Assembly: GCA_000708835.1 (NCBI GenBank)
Contig: DF237120.1
Coordinates: 97,963-161,962 of the forward strand
DNA length: 64,000 nt
Reading direction: 5' to 3'
Source: Klebsormidium nitens
Taxonomy: Eukaryota > Streptophyta > Klebsormidiophyceae > Klebsormidiales > Klebsormidiaceae
Shown here: positions 33,601 through 43,802 of the stretch, in pieces
Layout: the number at the start of each line of letters is the position of its first letter
How positions within the stretch are numbered: position 1 is the first letter of the stretch
Notes under the pieces: generated by a model
Databases searched by the model: none
What the model saw: the letters and a program-made list of their open reading frames with translations, nothing else
Told to the model about the DNA's origin: nothing
Position numbers and translations under genes: made by a program

Positions 33601-35988
33601 AGCGGATTCCGTTACAAGGCTGGACGGAACGCGGCCAACGGAGCCGACGGCGGCGGAAGCGGCGATGAAGACGGCGGAGGACGCGGCCGCGGCCGCGTTA
33701 GAAGAGGCGGAGCGGCTGATCGCGGCCGCGGAAAAGAAGGCGGGGGGTGCGAACGAGGGGTCTGGCAGAAAAGGTACGTGTTGCTTTCCAAACGTGTCTG
33801 ACAAGATGAGATTGGGTTTGGTTTAGCTTTACGATCAAGCTAGTTTTCTTGGCTGGCGGTCTGTGACAACTTTACCTGGTTTAGATAAGAGGATCTTGGT
33901 ATGCTGGCGTGGTGTGCCGACCAGGGCCCTGTTGCTGCTTTCCGACGAGAGCTTGAGCTTCTTCCTATCTGGAGATTTGGCTTTTACTCCCTCAAAAGTG
34001 CGAAAAGTACTGCTAAAGAACTTCACACAATGACCCAATTTCCAATGTAACGGTGACGGAGGCTCGAGGCTTTCCTTACCGTTCTCTTTGCGCTTTCCCG
34101 GTTTGCCTGCTATTTGGTCTTTGGTCGCCCGCTCTGTAGTAGTCATTTCGCGTTCCGCGGAACTATGCTGACGTCGCAGGCCAATCCTTTCGTTGCATAG
34201 GAATCAAGAAGGGCACTACCCGCATTTTTCAGTTCTGTCCTCGACGTTATATGAAACCCCGCATCCTGTAAGCCGTGTACAATATTCCCACCGTATCCCA
34301 GTCCGTCGAGATCGACATTGCGGAAGGGTTGCGAGACCTGGTTTTGCGACGACAGCAACACGAGCGTCCGGTCCGGACCACATTGGAGAAATTTCGTGTC
34401 CGCTAACTCGTACTGCTTTTGAGTACTCAGAACCACTACAGCCAAGTTCGTCGAGATCGAGACTGCGGAGGGCTGGCGAGACCTGGTTTCGGAGGAGAGC
34501 AGCACAAGCATTCTGTGCGAAAAGGTAGATTTCAGGGTTCATTTACCAATTCGTGCGTTTTGATATCCACAGAACCCACCGCAGCCAAGTCCGTCGAGAT
34601 CGAGACTGCGGACGGGTGGCGAGACCTAACTTCGGACGAGAGCAGCACGAGCGTCCGGTCCGAAATGAAGAATCTTCCCGGGTTGCGCGGCCGGCAGATT
34701 CGCATCCGCATCCTGGGTCCGGACGGCGAGAAGAAGCTGGAGTTCAACGTTCCGGTGAGCGGCGTTCCTTCCTCTTCTCATTTCCTTTTCTTTCCTCTCC
34801 TTCTTTCCCGCGGAGAGGTGAGCTGCGTTTTGATTGGACCGACTTGACGTCGTCCCTGGACCTCAAAACGCGTGAACTAACGCGGTGCTTGTTCAAAAGC
34901 GATGTGAGTAAGAAAGGGACACCGCTGCAAGTTCTGTACGGCCATCGGAAATTGCATTGCGTAACACTTGCGGGCTTCCGCAGGCGAGCGGTGCTTTTGT
35001 CATCGGATGATATGCGAGAAAACCACTGGAACCCCGCTTTCCAAAGGGGCATTCCGAGGTTTGAAGGGTTTGCGATCGGATCTATTCCAATCACAGCAAC
35101 CTGGATATGGTACCTGTTGAGCAACTTCGTCGATTTAGAAGGCGAGAGCTTCCGGACTGCGGAAGAAACTGAGTTGCACTCCCAGCTCTTCGAACCCCAT
35201 TGCATATTCACTTCGTCCTTCTAAACATTCAGTCAAGATCCCGTCACCCTCGTTTCCGTATCCGAAAATAGAACGATACGCGTCCTAGAAAGGTTTTCAG
35301 TCTTAGCTGTCGTTCAGAAAGTTTATTGTCGGTAAATAAGCGGAACTTGAACTGCACGTGACTTGTGAGAGTAAAGCTAATCCTTACTGACTTTTGCCTT
35401 TTCTGCAGGCTGGATTCCTCGACGGTCTGTCAAATGTAGTGCCAGGTAAGCTTTTAGTCAAGCCACGGGACTGGGACTTAGTCGCTGACTTGAAAAGGAC
35501 TGCCGGAAACGGAAGACTTGTAGATATTTCACGCCAAACGGTGGTGTATGTGGCTGAGGGTCTTATTTTGCGGCAAGGCGACAACTACCATTGACAGTGC
35601 GCCTCTATAACGTGTACGTGTTTTCATTGGATAGAGAAGGTTCTGGTAAAGTTTCTGATATATTCAGAAACTGGAAATAGTTTTCAGCCTAATTGCAAGC
35701 CGATACAAGTCCTGCAACCAGCCTGCCGTGAGTCCGTGCAACGGCTCATTGTGTAAAACCCTGACGTGGTCGGAAGTTTCAATGATGCAGACCCTAACAA
35801 CGCTCAAATATCAGACCTAATCTTGAGCGCTTATGAATGTTTGCGGATTGTCTGATGCAGGGGTCGCTGGCCTGGATCTCCGGGCCTTGTTGGAGGAGTC
35901 TCTCGCACAACGGCGCGCTACGACGCCCAGCGGAGCGATTGTCGACGTTCAGAGCGGGGCCGACCGAATCCAGATTTTCCTCGACTAA
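30634..35988 (+). CDS. Isocitrate lyase/PEP mutase family lyase, 5' partial
   Basis: Exons: 30634-30816, 31241-31339, 31897-32067, 33098-33773, 34573-34754, 35409-35445, 35861-35988, all with GT-AG introns and matching phases, giving 491 visible residues and a TAA stop. The first exon encodes VSPKACGHTKGRRVV and later IVIVARTDAR: the K-x-C-G-H signature with the catalytic cysteine of C-C bond lyases (isocitrate, methylisocitrate and dimethylmalate lyases), which true phosphomutases lack. Next come FVDQGADVVFIDAL, ANMLEGGGKSPIMSPLELEE and AYPLSLLGVSIRAMEDALKA, closing the alpha/beta barrel, then LPTFDEVKEVVGFNEYYKEE. A disordered S/P/E-rich linker of about 170 residues follows, then a basic/hydrophobic strand region (RQIRIRILG), AGFLDGLSNVVPGVAG and an end in DRIQIFLD. 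The N-terminal barrel half, with the metal-binding aspartates, is not in view. The substrate cannot be told from sequence. Confidence 0.9.
32194..32275 (+). repeat. Degenerate copy of third visible exon's 3' end
   Basis: In the intron following the exon that ends at 32067, a stretch beginning ggaagacccgctcggggccc repeats the exon end that begins ggaagacgcgctcaaggccc at 32016, including the atgccgcccc(c/t) part and a degraded donor (tagtgac in place of ggtaagt). The offset is about 178 bases. It is a tandem duplicate of exon edge plus intron start that has since decayed and lacks a usable donor. Confidence 0.7.
32711..33120 (+). repeat. Four tandem copies of an acceptor plus exon start
   Basis: The real exon begins at 33098 with cag|ctgcccacgtttgacgagg. 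Similar edges lie at 32728 (tag, ctgcccacgttcaacgag), 32855 (cag, ccacccacgttcgacgagg) and 32990 (cag, ctgcccacatgcgacgagg), each preceded by a cggaccc/cggatccct-like stretch. The spacing is 127, 135 and 108 bases. Between copies lie degenerate cgctcattccg-type short repeats. Copies two to four are in one frame that stays open from 32711 to the donor at 33774, so upstream acceptors could in principle give longer in-frame proteins. Confidence 0.8.
34301..34524 (+). repeat. Two decayed copies of the 34573-34754 exon
   Basis: The functional exon contains gtccgtcgagatcgagactg and later gcgagacctaacttcgg. Upstream copies start at 34301 (gtccgtcgagatcgacattg, with gcgagacctggttttgcg) and 34431 (aaccactacagccaagttcg, then tcgagatcgagactgcgg). 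The second copy keeps a good acceptor (agtactcag) and a possible donor (gaaaaggtaga) but has lost one base near its start, which shifts the frame relative to the functional exon. The first has no clear acceptor. These look like old tandem duplicates of an exon inside the preceding intron. Confidence 0.75.
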
Positions 35989-38199
35989 CTCGACACATAC
36001 AGCCATACGCTCAATTCTAGTGGATACTTTGACGAGGAGATTCTTGTAGTCCTTGGATTGGCCAATCAACACGAAGATACGCCGGTCTCCAGTAAGGACC
36101 ATCCTACTCTCCGTGAGTTGCTTTAGCATTGCGGTTGTCGCAACCGTGTAGAACATGTGATGTTCGACTGTTGCCGAATCATGTCAGTCTACGTACCATT
36201 CCGCAAGAAGCGGCTCATGATCTAAGTGGTCCAGGTTTAAATTATTGACATCAAGTCGCGCTGCGCGCGACCAAGTCTGCCCAGCCTCGTTGGAAAGGAT
36301 CCGAGGCCGCCGGTATTGTCTAGGTTGTCTGCAAACGCGTGGTTTTAAGTTCGATCCGATCTACTGCACGAATTAATTGCGTATAGTACTGGGAAATGCA
36401 CGCGGATTGGGGATCGACGATTATTGACGAATCACCCGGAGTCGCGGCTATGGTTCAATTACCCGATTGGAAAATTGGTATGCCATGATGGAGCCTAGTC
36501 GCGCACGTACGCACTGCCAGAGCTGAGCTAGATCGATGCAAAATGAATGACCGATAAGTACTATTCATGCATAAAGCAACTGGACGTGAAATTACATGTA
36601 AGTTAGATGAATATAATTAACAACACACTGCGGCGCCGCGGTTTTCCCGCATCCGTTGAATGAATCACCATTGACTGTGGGGCAGTTTCGAGCCTAGCTA
36701 GTACCACCGCCGGGCCCGCGCGGGCCCGACATATGTACGGTACAGCCGGTACCGTCGTACTCTTATGCAACTAATTATGCCAGAAACATATTGATTGACT
36801 CACTGATTAATGCTTGCCATCTGCAAGGCCGAGGCCGCGCGGCACCGCGCGCAAGCCTGCCATAAGACAATTATGAGCGTTCGCTGCATATACACAACGC
36901 TTGTTCACCATTCGGACGTACGGTACGAACTCATTCATATATATACATGATTTATTCGACTATTCATGCACACATTGATTCATTCAATCATATTCCTCCG
37001 CTCGCGTCCACAATCTTCCTTCACTGTACCCGATCCGTCAAGTTCTTATGCGTGCGCAATCTGTAGACACTGAGTCCCGACAAGTCGTTGTTCGTGCATA
37101 CGTCTCTGCCAGTGGCTGCTGGTGGATTCAACCTTAATTAGGCTTCAAGAGGCGGAGTCTAGCACACGCTGGATCTTTCGTTGGACTCAACCTCGGGGAA
37201 CCGCATTTGTCCCGCGCATTTTGAATCAAAGCCGCCGTACTTATATGACTGATATGACGGTATAGTATGTATCTCGAACTCACATTTTCTTCAATCTCCG
37301 ACGAACATTAGGGAAGCCAACAGCACGGGAATCATTGCATGCATTCACGCACCATATTTTTAGACTTGATACAACTAGAATTCTGATTAATTGGTTAATT
37401 TTTGAGTATCTTTCCAACTTTGGATTTGACATGCACGTGACTCTTGGTGTCCGGCACGGTCCCGGGCCTCTGACCGGTGTCCCGGGCCTCCGATTGCGCA
37501 TATGATACACGCTCCACCGTACCGTCACGCCTCGTGCCGCCCGATGGGTTGACTAACTTAAAAGACGCCTTGGGCCTGGGTTGACAATAATTTGACGATC
37601 TCATGAGCTCTGATAGGCGTCTCAGCTAGGCTATCTGCAGCAGGTCACTCTTTCTAGGATGTTTTAAGTTCAGTATTGTGCTCATGTGTTGCGCGGTGTA
37701 GGGCGACTGGACTAGCGAGCCCCGCGACAGTCGCTAGCCTAGTAGGCCGCTGATGGTAACTCTAAGAATATGGAAAATAAGGTACACATATTGAGTTGCG
37801 CAACCTAGGCTAGCCGCATAACAGTGAGGCCATATGATGGATATATGATCAAGCTACGCAGCTTAGAAAATATTGGCGAATGCTTGTATGCATCCGAATG
37901 ACAGTCTCCGGCCTCCCTCGGAAAAAGACGCAATTACTCATAAAAGAAACTTCGAAGTGATACCCAAGACAATCTGCAATTGATCTTAGGGGACTCGTTT
38001 CGCAATCGATCTGCAGATACACTTTGAAAGCCTTTCGTGTCCTTCTTGCTCAATCACTGCCTATGATCTATTTATCACTACGCGGCAGCCTGCGCCTATT
38101 TGCAACGAATTAGTTTTCGGTTCCAAGTGAATCTACTGATCTCGTTCCCAAGGCCACACCTGAAAGTCGTTCCTTAAAAAACTACCCCCTAGTGCTCAA
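35989..38199. other. Intergenic region between convergent genes
   Basis: Lies between the stop of the lyase gene and the stop of the P450. From about 36.2 to 38.1 kb the texture changes to AT-rich sequence (tatatata, gaattaatt, cattcattcaatc) broken by GC-rich palindromes such as the 18-bp perfect palindrome cgggcccgcgcgggcccg at 36711-36728 and cgtacggtac strings. No frame longer than about 80 codons occurs on either strand. The texture recurs near 44.0-44.5 and 63.1-64 kb, so these may be relics of one kind of mobile element. I see no terminal repeats. Confidence 0.5.
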
Positions 38200-41100
38200 T
38201 TATCTCCGCTGTTCAACTGTCACTTGCAGTCCGTACCTCATGGTGAGAACAAGGGATTGTCTGTACGTCACAACGTGACCTGGAACCACGGTGAACTTGA
38301 AGCGCCGCAGAAGAGAAGCCGCAACCACTTTCATCTGGAGGTATGCCATGTCCTTGCCCAGGCAAATGCGAGGGCCGGCCTGCAACGATCCACATTGGAT
38401 GAGGTTCAACCAACAGTGGAATTCATTACAAGCAAACCCGCACGTAAGAAAGCGTCCACGATAGTGTGTCGCGGTCAAGAACGAAAAGCGAAGTTTTGAT
38501 AAAGAAAGCCTTAACGGAGGCTCGTGCTGTGCCCTGATATTCCGTGAGTCTGCTCTCTCAATCCGCACCAAACCGGCCAACTCTTGGTCAGACCAACAGT
38601 AAGGCCTGAAGCCCGGGTGGGATTGCACGTCCTTGACCTGCCCGCCTATCAGACTAAGGGGCCAAAGACCTTTTCACCAAGAAGGACGCATAATGATAGA
38701 ATCGTAAAGGCTCTGGTCGGAGGGACGTTGTCCATGTCGGTCAAGTGTGTTCAACACTACATGCGCTTCAGCAGCACCATTTTGGAACGATCTAAAGCTG
38801 CCCAGCAAGAGCTCCCGCACGCTGAGTCAACAGCAGCGCGGTCAAGCAATACTCAGCTCTCAACCGGACTTTTCCCTGGAAGACTCGCCCTCTCAAGAAC
38901 CGGGCCAATCCACCGACCTGGAACGACGAGAACTTGTAGGGCGAGGGTTGCACAAAGTTGCCAGCCGAGTCCAGCCACCTCTCAGGTTTGAATTCCAGCG
39001 CGTCGGGGCCCCAGACCACAGCACTGCGTCCCTGTGCGTATGGGAAATAAGCGATCCGCCAGCCCGCTCGAACTATTGCACCGCTCGGGAGGATGTCGTC
39101 CGAAAGTGCGGACTTGACATCAGACGGTACCGCGGGGTAGAGGCGCAGGGTTTCGGACAGCACGGCCTGGAGGTAATTCATGGAGCGAAGGTCCTCGAAA
39201 CCAAAGGCACCTACAAAGAGGATGCGGACATGTCAACTTTGACAATTTCGGGGAAATCCCTGATCTGAACGCGTCTCGGATGTTGCTTAGAACGCTTTGT
39301 CAGGGGGATCGAAACTTCGTTGTCCCACGAAGACGGGATGGACTCACAGGATGTGCAACACGTTCCTAGGGTGGATTGCAAGCCCTTGAGGGGGCTCGAC
39401 CTAGCGTAAGAAAAGGTTGAGGAGGCTTCTGAGCTTCGGCTGGCCGGCAGACTAAGCCCGAGGAAAGAACTGGTGTAATCCTAGTGGCGGGACGTAAGCT
39501 TTTAGCCCCTGAAAATGTCCTACCTCAAAAGTCCACGATTCGCTGTACTCAATGAAAGCCTCCCCCGAACCCCACGGTCATTTAAGCAGCGTAATCACAT
39601 TCAACTCCGGCAACATCTTTCAAACTTTGACAAGATGAGAGAACCGTAATTCACTCGTAATCCCACTTAGATTTGAACCTAAATCCGACGGACTAACCTG
39701 AACCCCCTTTTGCTGCGTCGACTCTGTCCACCTCCCCCAAAATCTTTTCCTCCACGTCTCGGTGCTGAGTCAGCGCCCAAAAGAACCACGTCAGCGTGAC
39801 GGAGGTCGTGTCTCTTCCAGCCAGAACAAAGTTGAGAATGATGTCCCGGAGGAAGCGGTCGGCGGTGCTTGGGACTCCCTCGTTTTCGGGCTCCGGAGCG
39901 CTTGGGGACTTCGTCTCCCGGTCGGCTACAGCGATGAAGCGGGAGAGGAGATCCTCGTGCTGTTGGGGACAAGGGCCGGCCATCTCCTGCCTGAAATGAC
40001 GTCAGGAGAGAGTCAGCAGGGCAAGCTGCTGAAAAAACGTCAGGAAAGCGCCAGCAGGGCAGATTGGCAGGACGGATGGTGCGGGAATCAAAGGTTAGGC
40101 AAGGCCGTTTGGCTCGTCGACTTGAGAGAATGGTGTCTGATTGTACGAGTGGCAGGCTTGCGCTTGTGTCGAACTTTACTTGACGAATTTCGAGAGCTAT
40201 CATCACTGATGCAGATTCTGAGTTCACCAGATATTCTCATCAGAACTTCGACACGAGACAAATATCGAACACACGGGCCCAAATCGGAAATAGAGGAAAT
40301 AAAAAGTTTTGCTTCCCATGACTTAAAGAAGAGAGAGTAGATAGAACCGAATGGTAACACACTCAAAAAAGGCAAGAGCATCCTAGATATCACTACACCT
40401 CACCTCCGCCGCCTGATGACGTCGTATGCAAAGCTGTCGACTTCCTTCACCGCTTCTGCAAGTTTTCTCTCCGACCCCAGGCCCAGGAATCTCTTCAATT
40501 TGTATGCTACTGGGGGCTGAAGAAAGCGCCGGGAGTGCACCTCCTGGGCGATGTCAAATGCATTGGCGAAAGGAACGACCGGTAGTTCGGGAGCGAGGCA
40601 GCCAGGGTCGACTCCAAACCCAATGGAACAGATGGTGTCAAAGGTGCACCGCTGAAAAACATCCTGCGGGAGGGGAAAGTGAGCAAATGCTTCAGCTGTG
40701 CTGTCACATAGTTCAACCCAGACTGCGACCCGAGTGCACGGAAGACACCAAGGACTGGTCCCCTTGAATGATTGTAAATCTCTGAAGCATCTTTAGACTT
40801 GCGGCTGATTGGACAGTCGTAGAGCAGCTTTTGTCGTTTCCAGAGCTTCCGATGGCCTGAGACGGTTCCGCATAGTACTAAAAAGAAGTGGAAAAATCTC
40901 CTTGTCAGGGCTGGTTGGACAACACAAAAGCTTTGCATAGTGTTTGAACCCTTGGAAGGAGAATGGGGACTCGAATCGAGCTTCCCGGACCCCCCTTAGT
41001 CTTGGACCCCCTTCGCAAGCGACACTTGACGTCATTGAGTCCGGCCGCAATCTCGCAGCTTCCCCTACGTGCCAGTGTACGGTGGGTTGAAGACCGACGT

Positions 41101-43212
41101 ACCGGGACCGGACTTCCAGAAGCGGACTCAACGGCGTCACTTGCCGCGCGCGCAGGGGGTCTTGAGCTGAAGGGGGTTAGGGAAGCTCAATTCGAATCCC
41201 CGTTTTCCTTCCACGGGTTCTGTCTGTTCTTTGGGTGTGTTGTACTATGATCGAACTTGTACAGGCTCCTTCTGGAGCAGAACATTACACACGATTCTCA
41301 CTACTGAAAACTTGATACCACTTTGCCTGGCCTGCGGTTACTCCTGCCCTCGTAATTTGTGAATAAGTGCATTCACAATTACTACCTGATCGCGGTCATC
41401 CTTAAACGAAGCATTGTAATCCAGACAAAATCCCAGGGAATGGGAGCCAGAAGCGATTCCATTGAAGCAAGCCACCAGCTCTCGCAACCTAGAGTCGTGC
41501 AGATGCTCTCTGACCTTTATGCAGGAGCAATTCCACCCCGTAGCCACTTACAGCGCAACGCCCTCATATATCGGCAACCCACCGGACGAGGTCTTCTTCA
41601 ACAAAGGTATTTCAAGTGGACTTTGATTTGGATTAGCACTAACCTGCAGGTCGAACGGCGTCCCTTCCTCTGCAAACCTCCCCATCAAAGCCACCAGTGC
41701 CCCATTGACCTTATTATTGAAGATAGTGAGCATGAGCTCTTTAAGGGACTTTGTGGAGAATTCGTGGCTCGCCGCCTTGCGCTGTACCCGCCACACTTCA
41801 CCGTCCGCATTAAAAATGCCATTTCCGAGCAGCTCGTAGAGGAGCCCGTGGAACTCTGGGCCCTGCATAAAGGAGCAACAGCATTGGGCTTTGATCATTT
41901 CGTGTTTCTCAATCTAGTGAACAACAAGCCCAGTGAATACTAAGCATTTTGGGGTTACTAAAAACCCCACCAAAAGGATCACCCGCTACCCACCCTAACC
42001 CCCTAACTAACCCTACCCGTCTCCGTTACTTTTCACTAGCAGTTAATGTTCACTACATCGATCTGGATGATCATTTCCCCCCAGCACAGCTATGCGAACT
42101 CGGTCAGAAGATTGCCTCTGTTCTTTTGTAAATCAACTAATGTTGAGCTTCTTACAGGTCCCATCCACAATATAAACTGGAAAATCAACAGGAAAGAATG
42201 ACGCGATGCAATTGCTGACAAGGAATGGTGAGGAAATGAGAACTTCCTGGACCAAGCTCTATCTGGTTTCAGGGGAATCCTTGTGACGCTGCCTTAAGAC
42301 GAGAAAGAGGCCCTTCCAGAAGCAAATCCTGTGAAGCCTGCAATGCATTCTCTGCCGCTGCAAGCTTGGCAGATTCAAAGAAGCAGCCACAAAATGTCAT
42401 GTAACGTGCTCGACTGTGGGGTTATAACCATATGGCAATCAACAATCTGAGAGGCATCTCCGTAAGAGACTCCAATTGTGCCAACGGAGACAATTGCTAT
42501 TGGTGAATGTGCAAGCAGGCACATATTTCAGCTTAGGTGACCACAGAGTCCGTCTAGGTGACCACAGATTTCGTCCAGCTGAAGAACCAGACTGAAGTCT
42601 CAAGGCCATTGCTTTGGCAGTAATACTTCAATGGCTGGCATGTGAGGGTCACAATCTCAAGATTCATACGTGCGCTCATGAACACCGCCGGACTCCCGGT
42701 TGATTGCCTTAGTAAGCTCAGCCCCCCTAATGCGAGCTCACCTTGGGATAGTTCTCGAACCTGCTCTTGAGCATGTGTTCCACATCTCGAGGGTCTGTCA
42801 CCACGACTAATTTGGCACCCGGGATAGTAAGGAAACACCATGAAGAGTCTGCTTTGGCCATTGTCTCTACCAGCCAATCGTAGGTCCTGTGCATGTTTTT
42901 CAAAAGCTCAAACAGGCTGCCAACCAGGGGGTACCGTTTGGGCCCGGGGAACACCTCTTTCCGCTCCCCTGAAATGCTGCTACTCCCGGCACCCCAAAAT
43001 AGATAGAGCACCGAAAGCAGCCCAATCGTCAAGCTGAGAAACATCGCGAAAAGACCAATGGCTGTGGCTGAGAGTTCGGTTGGCCAGAAAGCGTTCAGGC
43101 TCCTGCGCATGTCCCTTAAAGTGAAACCCCACACTTTTGGAAGCCCTGCTGCAGCAAGGAGGCTCTTCCGCAACCCGCCAGCATTTGTCTCGGCCTCAAA
43201 GGTCGTCTCCAT
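38200..43212 (-). CDS. Cytochrome P450, clan 86 type
   Basis: Six exons: 43212-42742, 41862-41644, 40663-40404, 39990-39698, 39210-38918, 38379-38200; phases agree throughout and give 571 residues. The ATG at 43212 is preceded in frame by a stop codon. Residues 49-73 form a membrane anchor, followed by the proline-rich hinge FPGPKRYPLVG (88-98). C-helix W181xxxR185; I-helix AGRDTT (374-379); K-helix ETLR (434-437); PERW (490-493); heme loop FQAGPRICLG with cysteine ligand 518. Anchor, hinge and motifs are those of an ER-bound plant-type P450. The phrases NADGEVWRVQRKAASHEFS and GPRICLGKDMAYLQMK resemble the CYP86/94/704 clan, whose known members are mostly fatty-acid omega- or in-chain hydroxylases for cutin, suberin or sporopollenin. 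That substrate is an inference. No defect is seen. Confidence 0.95.
40948..41220. mobile_element. MITE-like inverted repeat in P450 intron
   Basis: The left end gaacccttggaaggagaat and the right end, which reads ttttccttccacgggttc, are imperfect reverse complements. Pairing continues inwards over about 95-110 bases (gggactcgaatcgagcttcc against the right-arm complement ggggattcgaattgagcttc, then caagcgacacttgacgtcat against a matching arm). The whole element is about 273 bp and non-coding, and lies inside the intron between the exons ending at 41644 and starting at 40663. Its ends differ from those of the element at 27049, so it is a different family. The target duplication is unclear. Confidence 0.7.
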
Positions 43213-43529
43213 CGCCACACGGACAAAGCAACACTACTGTAGAAGGCGTCAAACTAAAAGCATTTCAGGTGTTCAGGTAAGTCCTGCTCATCAGAAAGCA
43301 CGAAAAGCTGGAATCGAGCCGGAATTGTGTAGCGAGAAAGTGTGGACCACTTCAAACTTGAAAGCGGAAAGATGCATCATGCAGAGCTGTGTATTATGTG
43401 CATGCATAAGACTCAGGAGGACCAAACCATAATGGAGCCTGAGGACAAACCCTGCTCCTCACGAGTCACAACATCACAACGCGCGAACAGTTGTGCTGCG
43501 CAAGAGAGGACGGGCGTGCCAAACCCTGC

Positions 43530-43545
43530 CGGGACACGTGTCCCG
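43530..43545. promoter_or_regulatory. G-box palindrome upstream of P450
   Basis: The perfect 16-bp palindrome cgggacacgtgtcccg contains the core CACGTG and is itself framed by gacgggc (43509) and gcccgtc (43553), giving a larger imperfect dyad. It lies 318 bases upstream of the P450 start codon and 67 bases before a small plus-strand frame at 43612. In plants, CACGTG with these flanks is bound by bZIP (ABRE/G-box) and bHLH factors. A regulatory role here is inferred from motif and position. Confidence 0.5.
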
Positions 43546-43611
43546 AGCGCTGCCCGTCGATAAATTAGCGCGCGTCGTCGGTCAGTTTTCTTTCGGTACT
43601 TTCTGTGGAAC

Positions 43612-43761
43612 ATGTTTGAAGAAACAAGCGCAGAACTTGGGCCGTTCGACGAACCGATGAGGTACTTCTGCGTCATCGGAGGGTCGGGCAACGTTTTACT
43701 CATTGGGCAAGTTCTGCGATCGGTCTTAATCGTAGTTTTCGGTCAGGCGGCCAGCCGGTAA
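43612..43761 (+). CDS. Possible small frame or first exon, doubtful
   Basis: An ATG (context gaacatgt) opens 49 codons with a clean, unbiased composition and a short hydrophobic stretch (VLRSVLIVVFG), ending in TAA. The stop lies inside a good splice donor (agccg|gtaagg at 43757/43758), so it could be a first exon of an unseen gene. A G-box lies 67-82 bases upstream and gataaatta at 43558. No homology is recognised and no downstream exon is evident. Treat as a weak candidate. Confidence 0.2.
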   Translation: MFEETSAELGPFDEPMRYFCVIGGSGNVLLIGQVLRSVLIVVFGQAASR

Positions 43762-43802
43762 GGCCCCTGCTGTACCTGTCTACCTGTAAGGCCCCTGCTG
43801 TA
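43758..43802 (+). repeat. 17-bp direct repeat, two copies
   Basis: The string gtaaggcccctgctgta occurs at 43758-43774 and again, identical, at 43786-43802, separated by 11 bases. Exact identity suggests a recent local duplication. The repeat includes a gtaagg donor-like start. Confidence 0.8.

Noticed and set aside
36250-36360. Possible tRNA (gttcgatcc string)
   Set aside because: No matching acceptor, D or anticodon arms could be placed around it.
41975-42020. Telomere-like ccctaacccc/aactaaccct stretch
   Set aside because: Only a few imperfect units inside a P450 intron; no regular CCCTAAA array.
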